Source: Rhinopithecus roxellana
Taxonomy: Eukaryota > Chordata > Mammalia > Primates > Cercopithecidae
DNA: 64,000 nt
Direction: 5' to 3'
Assembly: GCF_007565055.1 (NCBI RefSeq)
Contig: NC_044552.1
Coordinates: 150,617,859-150,681,858 of the forward strand
Shown here: piece after piece, positions 57,066 through 64,000 of the stretch
Numbering within the stretch: position 1 is the stretch's first letter
Layout of the letters: every line of letters begins with the position of its first letter
Position numbers and translations under genes: made by a program
Notes under the pieces: model-generated
The model's database searches: none
Told to the model about the DNA's origin: nothing
What the model saw: only the letters and a program-made list of their open reading frames with translations

Positions 57066-57791
57066 TTTTGAGATTATGATGTCGCTTCCAAGCCACAAAG
57101 TTCTATGAGATTGAATTATTTTTTGTTTAGTGTTAGACCTAGAATATGTAATGAATTTTTACTGTCTGACAATTAGAGACTGTACAGCATATAGAATGAC
57201 TTTTTTTTATTAACCATTATTCTTGTGGAAGTACAATTTACTAAAGATTCAAACCTGAGATTTAAAAGAATTTTATTACATGAATTACCAAGAAAATCAA
57301 AGTCATAAAAATTTCGGTAATTGTTTTTAATCCACAACTCTCTCTCTTCCCAAGTAATTTATTTCTAAATTGAGGAAAATAAAATGACTTGACATTTTAA
57401 TTATGGATCATTAAATGCATCTCAACAACACAGATTACTGACCAGTTTGTTTCCATAGAGCCTTGTGATGCTTTAAATTTTGTCTTTTCTTTTTAACATT
57501 TATAACCTCAGATAATCCTGGATAGATCACTTTTATGATGATCACAGGCAGGTGTATTTGTTTTGGAAACACAACCAGCTTCCAAAGACTCAAGAACAGC
57601 TAATTTATTAATTTTTATTAGTAACCTGAGCAGAAACAAACAGAACAAATATTACGAGAACCAAAGGCCACACATTTTTAAAGAGTCAACTTTCATGTAG
57701 CTGTGAACTGATCAATAAAACTTCTCCAGGTTCTTTAATTTGGGACTGTATACATCATATGCAGAGAAAATTCACTTAAAAAGGACTCGCT
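57066..57791. other. Repeat-poor AT-rich sequence
   Basis: No transposon is recognised. AT-rich, with homeodomain-like words ('taattatggatcattaaa', 'ctaatttattaatttttatt') and GATA-like words. Regulatory function is a guess. Confidence 0.4.
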
Positions 57792-58093
57792 GGCCGGGCG
57801 CGGTAGCTCACGCCTGTAATCCCAGCACTTTGGGAGGCCGAGACGGGCGGATCACGAGGTCAGGAGATTGAGACCATCCTGGCTAACCCGGTGAAACCCC
57901 GTCTCTACTAAAAAATACAAAAAACTAGCTGGGCGAGGTGGCGGGCGCCTGTAGTCCCAGCTCCTTGGGAGGCTGAGGCAGGAGAATGGCGTGAACCCGG
58001 GAAGCAGAGCTTGCAGTGAGCTGAGATCTGGCCACTGCACTCCAGCCTGGGCGACTGAGCGAGAGTCTGTCTCAAAAAAAAAAAAAAAAAAAA
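57792..58093 (+). mobile_element. AluY of Old World monkey type
   Basis: Near-consensus full length. 'gccgagacgggcgg', 'ctaaaaaatacaaaaaac', 'tagctgggcgaggtggcg' and 'gagctgagatctggccac' match the lineage bases of the copy at 40215. Flanked by 'aaaaaggactcg' at about 57778-57789 and 58094-58105. Confidence 0.95.
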
Positions 58094-58105
58094 AAAAAGG
58101 ACTCG

Positions 58106-58699
58106 TTATGTATGGACCAGATTCTCCCTCAAAATCATCCCAAATCTATGAAGGTGGGAATCTGGAGAAAGCCGTCAGCTGAGTTCAGATGAGACATCAG
58201 CCAGTGGCAGCCTGTCCACCGCCACAACCCCAGAGCTCCTGCTGGGCGGGGATGTCCTGCCATGAATTCCTCTAGAAAGTCACCGATTCCTCCCCTTTGT
58301 TATGGCTTTAGAAAAATAAGAGATAATTTGAAGAATTTTAGTCATTCTTAGGAAATGTTTAAGGAAAATTTCAAAACAAATTGCCTTCAAAAAATTTCAC
58401 AGTGAATGGAGAAACTATTTTGATAATCACTGTAACAGCGAACATTTAACTGAGCTTCCTTTCAACAGGCACTGTTCGTTTTACATGGGATGGGGGGATC
58501 CCGAGGGTTTGAGCTCTTAGAGAGAGCTTTGGGAAGGAGGCAGAGCTGAGCATTGAAGTGTGAGAGTGGAGAGAGCAGGGATTTATCTAAATCGTGAGGT
58601 GGGGTGGACTTATCAAGGAGCGTGAGCAAAGGCCTGAAACAAGGACAGTCAATTGAACTGAGAGCTCGGGTTTCTGGAAGAAGTCTCGGGAGATAGCGC
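58106..58699. other. Unassigned non-coding sequence
   Basis: No recognised feature. Confidence 0.45.
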
Positions 58700-59490
58700 T
58701 GGAAGTAGGAATTCTCCCCACACTGACCATCAGTTCAAAACAAGCTCAACGAAAATTCCAATGGAAGTAGTAGACACATCTAGAAAGGAAACTTGGTTAC
58801 CAGAAATAAACGTTTACTATGAAGTGAGTGTAATTAAGGCAGTTGTTGATGGTGTGAAAATACACACATTGACTGATATAATAGAATAGACAACCCAGAA
58901 ACAACCACACTCAGTTGTGAAGCTTCGATTTTTGACAGGAGTCACAGCACATCAGGGGGAAAAAGAGGAGCTGTTCAACAAATGTAGCCAGGAAAAAGTG
59001 ACTGTTCATTTGGAAAATACAGTGAACACGGATCCCAACTTTATACTACCTACAAGGCAATTCCGAAAGGCCCTAGGACTTATGTGTCAAAAGCAAACTC
59101 TTTCAAACCTTTAGTAGAAAATATACATGTATTTCTATCCTTAGGGTAAGGAACACAATTCTTAAAGAAGACTCAAAATGTGACAACCACAAAAAAAGAG
59201 CAAAACACTTGATTTTATGAAAATTAGAAATCCTGCTCATTGTAAGACAGCACAAAGAAAGTGAACACAGAAGCTATTAGCTGGAAGACAATATTCTCAA
59301 TGCATTTAACCTGAAAAAATTCCTGTCCAAAATGCATCAAAAACTCCTAAAATCAATCAGCAAATGATAAACAATACAGTTCAAAAACTCCCGGCAAAAA
59401 TCTGTCAGGCATTTCAGAGAAGAGGAAGCACAAACATCCAGTCAGGAAATTAAAAGGTTGTTAACCTTATTAGTAATCAGAGAAATGCAA
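58700..59490 (+). mobile_element. Decayed L1 fragment (L1M-like ORF2 end)
   Basis: 'gaagcttcgatttttgacag', 'gtgaacacagaagctattag', 'gacaatattctcaatgcatt', 'aaaatgcatcaaaaactcct' and 'gtaatcagagaaatgcaaat' keep the order of the L1 ORF2 3' end. Heavily mutated; a 65-codon frame within is residual. Confidence 0.7.
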
Positions 59491-59496
59491 ATCAGA

Positions 59497-59570
59497 ATTT
59501 CCAATTCAGTAGGTCTGGGGTGGGACTCAAGAATTAGCATTTCTAATAAGTTCCATATTCTTAGATTCTA
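59497..59570 (+). mobile_element. MER5-like hAT MITE fragment
   Basis: 'attcagtaggtctggggtgg' and 'agaattagcatttctaataa' are the MER5 core. Confidence 0.8.
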
Positions 59571-60304
59571 CTCTATGGAGGCTAAATGGCGATAACTACG
59601 GCTTAAAGAATAGCTTTTAAGAATAAAAAGCTACCAAATCTAAACAATATATTGCTCAGGCTCACACACACACACATACACACCCTTGCTAACACTGTGT
59701 GCTAAAAACATCAAGAGAACCTTAATGCCTGATTCAGGCTGGTGGCTACCTGTCTGAGTGGAGAAATAAAGCCAGAAGGGCATATAGACCTTAGTGGCCA
59801 GTGTTGAAGTTCTTGGGCTGAGTGGTGTGAATTCTGGTTTTCATTATATTACTAAAAACCAATTAGTAAATAAATGAAATAAAATACAAGACTGGAGGAG
59901 AGTCAAGTATGGAGCAAGGATGAGAATATATCATGAATCAAGAATAATGATTCATTTAATTCTGTAAACTTGAATTCCATTAAAAACGTAAAACAAGATA
60001 GAACATATTGAGGCCAGAACTGAACTTGAATGGCAAGGAAAGAAGTTTTACAGCTCCTCAGAAGGCCATGGGAGAAACCACATTGATGTTTAAAAAGTAC
60101 CATGAACAGTGCCCAGTAAAAGTTGAAAGGAAAATCGATGGAAGGCATTTGTGTCTTAGCCCAATCCACTGGTTGTCCACAGACAGAAAGAGCAGCTAGA
60201 GGCCATGGTCACTGGGGTGGGTGGCTTGCTTCTTTCCTCAGTGGGACACAAAAGTCAGGGTTGGATACAACGTGAAGGGATGGTGGGGAGGCAGCCCAGA
60301 CATG
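59571..60304. other. Unassigned sequence with CA run and L1-like traces
   Basis: A short CA run lies at 59662-59684. Bases 59735-59880 ('aggctggtggctacctgtct') resemble L1 3' UTR weakly. Confidence 0.4.
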
Positions 60305-60480
60305 AATCTCAGCTCCATCCTTTGGTGTTTGTGCCAATTTTATCACCTGTAAAATAGAAACAACAGTGCCTGTTTTCCTCCATCTGCCAGGTCATTGAGG
60401 GCATAAACTGAGACAGTGGATTGAGGTGGCTTTGCAAGGTGCAAAGCTAAGTAAACACCAATGCTCTTAATAAGAAGGAA
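60305..60480 (+). repeat. MIR
   Basis: 'tttatcacctgtaaaataga', 'aacaacagtgcctgttttcc' and 'tcattgagggcataaactga' follow the MIR order. Confidence 0.65.
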
Positions 60481-60519
60481 GCAAAGCCCAAACAATTGCT
60501 TTAGCTATGCTGCCTTTTT

Positions 60520-61107
60520 ATTCAGGTCTTCTCTGATCACTCTAGATAAAATGGGATGCTCCAGTTCCTGCCTGCCCTCTCTCTATTAATTTACCTAATT
60601 TTATCATTCTTTTAGTACTTCTTACCACCTGAAGCTGTTGTATATTGATTTGTTAGCTTACTCTTTATATGTCTGTTCCGGTAAAATATGAGTTTCAAGA
60701 GCACAAGAACTTAGTCAATCTTGCTCACTCCCTCATCTATGGGCACAGAACTGTACTTGACATGTTGAAAGTTCTCTCTGGGCTGGGTGCAGTGGCTCAC
60801 CCTTGTAATAACAGCATTTTGGGAGGCCAAGGCAGGTGGATCACGAGGTCAGGAGATTGAGACCATCCTGGCCAACAAGGTGAAACCCCGTATCTACTAA
60901 AAAAACAAAAATTAGCTGGGCATGGTGGTGAGTGCCTGTAGTCCCAGCTATGCAAGAGGCTGAGGCAGGAGAATCACTTGAACCCAGGAGGTGGAGATTG
61001 CAGTGAGCCGAGATCACATCACTGCACTCCAGTCTGGCAACAGAGTGAGATTCTATCTCAAAAAAAGAAAAAGAAAAAGAAAAAGAAAGTTCTTTCTGAG
61101 TATGGGT
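60520..61107 (+). mobile_element. L2 3' end, interrupted by an Alu and running into a tandem array
   Basis: 'gatcactctagataaaatgg', 'atgagtttcaagagcacaag', 'gggcacagaactgtacttga' and then, after the Alu, 'tttctgagtatgggttgaat'. The terminal 'ttgaatgaatga' of L2 is also the first unit of the array at 61108. Confidence 0.75.
60781..61084 (+). mobile_element. AluS (Sc-like), in L2
   Basis: 'ggctgggtgcagtggctcac' start, Sc-type 'gatcacgaggtcaggagatt' with 'cctggccaacaa', and a tail of 'aaaaag' units. Target duplication 'gaaagttctctctg' at 60767-60780 and with one change at 61085-61098. Confidence 0.95.
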
Positions 61108-61986
61108 TGAATGAATGAGTGAAGAAATAAGTGGATGAGGGAATAAATGAATGAGTGAATGACTGACTGAATTAGTGGGTAAATGACTGGATGAGTTAGC
61201 AAATGAGTGAATGAATGACTGGGTAAATGAGTAGATGAATGAATACATGACTGGGTGAGTGAATGAATAAATGAGTAAATGAGTGGATGAGTAAATAAGT
61301 GAATGAGTGATTGAGTGAGTGAACTGGATGAGTAAATAAATGAATGAGTGACTAAATGAGTGAATGAGGGAATAAATGAGTGAGTGAATGAATGAGTGAA
61401 TAAATGAGTGGATGAATGAATAAGTCAATGAATGAGTGAGTGAACAAGTGGGTAAATGAGTGGATGAGAAATAAGTGAATGAGTGTGTCAATGAATGAAT
61501 GAATGAATGGGTAAATCAGTGGATAAGTGAATAAATGAATTAGCAAGTGAATGAACACATGAATGAGTAAATGAGTGGATGAGGGAATGAGTGAGGGAAC
61601 CAATGAATTAGTAAATGAGTGGATGAGTGAATAAGTGAATGAATGATTGAACAAATGAATGAGTAAATAAGTGGATAAGTGAATGAATGAGTGAGCGAGT
61701 GAGTGAATGAATAAATGGATAAATGAGTGATGAGTGAATGAATAAGTAAATGAGTGGATGAGTGAATAAGTGAATGAGTGAGTGAATGAGTGGATAAGTG
61801 AATAAATGAGTGAGTGAGTGAATTGAGTGGGTAAATGAAAAATGAGTAAATTAGCGGATGAATAACAAATGAATGAGTGAGTGAATGAGTGGACAAATGA
61901 ATAAGTGAATGAGTGGATGAATGGATGAGCGAGTGAATGAATGAGTGAGTAAACGAGTGGGTCAGTGAGTGAATGAATGAGTAAAT
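61108..61986. repeat. TGAA/TGAG tetranucleotide array, block 1
   Basis: About 880 bases in four-base phase: TGAA, TGAG, TAAA, TGGA and rarer units. Recurrent longer words such as 'gtggatgagtgaataagtga' show higher-order copying. The minus strand is open in all frames and reads His/Ser/Leu/Ile/Thr-rich for more than 200 codons; no gene is implied. Confidence 0.96.
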
Positions 61987-62177
61987 GCAACTATAGCCAG
62001 GCAGGGAGGAACGTGCAACCAGGTACGGGAAGGAAGAGTTGCCTGAACTAGAAGACTCCACAGAGGGAGGCAGCCACACACCTGCCACCCAATGGGGCTG
62101 GGGCCAAAGTAAAGAACCCCCAGGCTGTGCCAAGGAGGGAGGCTGCCCAGTCTCCCCTGAAAGCCACAGAAGTGGCA
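61987..62177. other. 191-bp non-repetitive interruption in the array
   Basis: GC-richer text with no tetranucleotide phase, between two array blocks. 'gcagggaggaacgtgcaacc' is near the left and 'cctgaaagccacagaagtgg' near the right. No terminal repeats, A tail or clear target duplication are visible, and no known family is recognised. Confidence 0.85.
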
Positions 62178-62543
62178 AGTGGATGAGTGAATAAGTGAAG
62201 GAGTGACTGACTCAGTGAATGAGTGGATAAGTGAATAGATGAATGAGTGAGTGAGTGAACGAGTGGATGAGAAAATAAGTGAATGAGTGAGTGAGTGAAC
62301 GAGTGAGTGAGTGAGTGAATGAGTGGATGAGTGAATAGATGAATGAGTAAGTGGATAAGTGAATAGATGAATGAGTGAGTGAATGAACGAGTGGATGAGT
62401 AAATAACTGAATGAGTGAGTGAGTGAACGATTGAATGAGTAAATAAGTGAATGGATGATTGAGTGAATGAGTGGTTGAGTGAATAGATGAATGAGTAAGT
62501 GAGTGAACGAGTGGATGAGTGAATACATGAATGAATAAGTGAG
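62178..62543. repeat. TGAA/TGAG tetranucleotide array, block 2
   Basis: About 365 bases with the same units and longer words as block 1 ('agtggatgagtgaatagatg' type), so both blocks belong to one array. Confidence 0.96.
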
Positions 62544-63361
62544 CAGACGGGAGGAGAACATGTGTCTGAGGAGCAAGGTTTGGCCCAGCAGTGCCCTGGT
62601 CCTCTGGGGCTTTCAAGGAGGGGCTTTCTCACTGTTCCTGCAGCCCTCCTACACGTCCCAAGGGTACAGGGCTCCCTTTCAAGCCCTGGTTCAAGAGTGA
62701 ACAAAAATGTCTCTTTATCCCATTTTAAGGCAGGTAACATCACCAAAACATTCAAAAAGGTTTACTGAAATTCAGGATAGACTCAGGGACCCGGATACCC
62801 GAAAATATTTTGGGACCTGGGTTTTCAAACTCTAGGTTCTCTGGTGCTGGTGAACAGCCAGTCCCTTTCACATACCCCATTAAGGGAGTCTTACTGTAGC
62901 CCCAAGGGCTGGCACAATCTCACAAGCATCTTCCTAGGGGCCCTTATCATCTTGTTCCATACGGTGCTATCATCTCAATGCTTGTCACCAAAGAGCTGCC
63001 CTAAAGAGCATGATGCCTTTGCTGATAAGACTACAGAAGAGGAAGTTTCTCCTGCATGATGTCTGAGAAGTCATTCTTGATTCAGTTTCTGCTTGGACAG
63101 CTCACCCCCGTTCCCTAGTAGTGCTAGACACTGGAATGAGCATCTCTCTCCTCCAAGGACAATGCCGTTATAAACATGCAGTCACTCATTTCATTTTGGA
63201 GACGATTTTCCAGATTTTGCTCAAATTTTTTGACCCATCTCACGCCTAATCAGGAGTTGGATGCTACTGAGCAGAGCCACGTAGCAAAGCAGAAGCCCTC
63301 AGGAGAGGAGCTCTGATACGTTGACATTTAATCACTCCCACCCGCAAGTCCTTTTAAGGCA
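62544..63361. other. Unassigned non-coding sequence
   Basis: No recognised repeat or exon. Confidence 0.5.
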
Positions 63362-63525
63362 GTAGGTCTCAGATTTGCCAGTTGGGGAGCTCTGAAATGT
63401 GCCCATGCCTGGACCCCACTCCTAAGGGTTAAGATTTACCTGGTCTGCATGTGGCTTGGACATTACATTTTTAAAACTCCCTGAAACATTCTAACAGCCT
63501 CCAAGATTGGGACCCACAGCTGTAG
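63362..63525 (+). mobile_element. MER5-like hAT MITE
   Basis: 'taggtctcagatttgccagt', 'tggggagctctgaaatgtgc', 'tgcctggaccccactcctaa' and 'gattgggacccacagctgta' in MER5 order, near full length. Confidence 0.75.
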
Positions 63526-63615
63526 AGCTAGGAATGACTTACAGCTTTTCATTAAGAAACAGGATGACATGCAGTAGTTCTGAGAGAAGAAAGAGAGGCA
63601 AATCCATTCTGTTAC

Positions 63616-63996
63616 ACACTGAATTGTGTCCCCCCAAATCCATATGTTGAAGCTCTTACCCTCAGTAGCTCAGAGTGGGACCTTATTTGGAGATGGATTC
63701 TTTGTGGAAGTAATCAAGTTAAAGTGAGGTCATTGGGGCAGGTCTCATATGGCTACGTCCTCATAAGACAGAGCCACATGAGACAGATTAGGACAGAGAC
63801 AGATACAGAGGGAAGATGATGTAAAGAGACAGGGAGAAAATGGCGTCTACAAGCCAAGCAAGGAGACCTCAGAAGAAACCAACACAGTAGGTGCCTTCAG
63901 CTGGGCCTCCAGAGCTGTGAGATGCACATGTGTGTTGTTTAATACCCCAGCCTTTGTGTTTGTACAGCAGCCCCAGCCGGCTTAAGTACACTTACA
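63616..63996 (+). mobile_element. MLT1-type MaLR solo LTR
   Basis: 'cactgaattgtgtcccccca', 'atccatatgttgaagctctt', 'gggaccttatttggagatgg', 'gtaatcaagttaaagtgagg', 'gtctacaagccaagcaagga' and 'ctccagagctgtgagatgca', then 'cagcagccccagccggctta'. Near complete; it reaches the window end. Confidence 0.88.
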
Positions 63997-64000
63997 CCAC

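Noticed and set aside
60841..62755. Minus-strand frames of 134-235 codons reading His/Ser/Leu/Ile/Thr-rich
   Set aside because: Produced by a four-base tandem repeat, which cycles through all phases without stops; they also run into an Alu and unique flanks.

Overview
The window looks like non-coding primate DNA, most likely from an Old World monkey. Two young full-length AluY copies (40215-40520 and 57792-58093) share bases that mark the cercopithecid AluY lineage rather than human AluY: a doubled A before the linker, 'ctagc' for 'ttagc', 'gggcgaggtgg', and 'gagctgagatct' in the right arm. I recognised no protein-coding exon, tRNA, rRNA, snRNA or CRISPR array. The open reading frames are short, or come from low-complexity tandem repeats, or lie inside transposons. 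The window is best read as intergenic or deep intronic sequence. Repeat family names below are from memory of consensus sequences, since no search was run; class names are safer than subfamily names.

Layout: 1-9 kb holds old MIR, an MER8-like DNA element, GAT-rich and C-rich tandem repeats, an MST-type LTR broken by an Alu, another LTR, and an L1 tail fused to a mosaic Alu. 9.3-9.9 kb is a long G-rich purine tract. 10-19 kb is mostly unassigned sequence with a few L2, MIR and MER5 remnants. 19-24 kb has a 42-bp minisatellite, a THE1-type LTR, a TG-rich tract, another LTR, and a TGTGCATGGGA-type minisatellite. 25.4-28.1 kb is an L2, a MaLR LTR and a decayed L1 ORF2 3' half carrying two Alus. 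28-33 kb has MIR, L2, an antisense MLT1-type LTR and three antisense Alus. 33.7-36.7 kb is the densest retroviral-LTR block, with one LTR nested inside another and a further solo LTR with clean ends. 38-47 kb has a CCAT tetranucleotide array, Alus of several ages with readable target-site duplications, LTR fragments and a hAT-like element. 49-54 kb has an antisense L1, an Alu, a MaLR LTR with an internal duplication, and a palindromic element. 54-57.8 kb is largely free of recognised repeats. 58-64 kb has an L1 fragment, an L2 whose 3' tail runs directly into a 1.4-kb TGAA/TGAG array, MER5 and a final MLT1-type LTR.

No set of genes working together is visible. What the sequence records is layered transposition, with tandem arrays growing from element tails. 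Nothing here amounts to a new molecular system. The best leads are the L2-seeded array and its 191-bp interruption, the G-rich purine tract, the nested LTR block, and three repeat-poor AT-rich stretches that could be regulatory.
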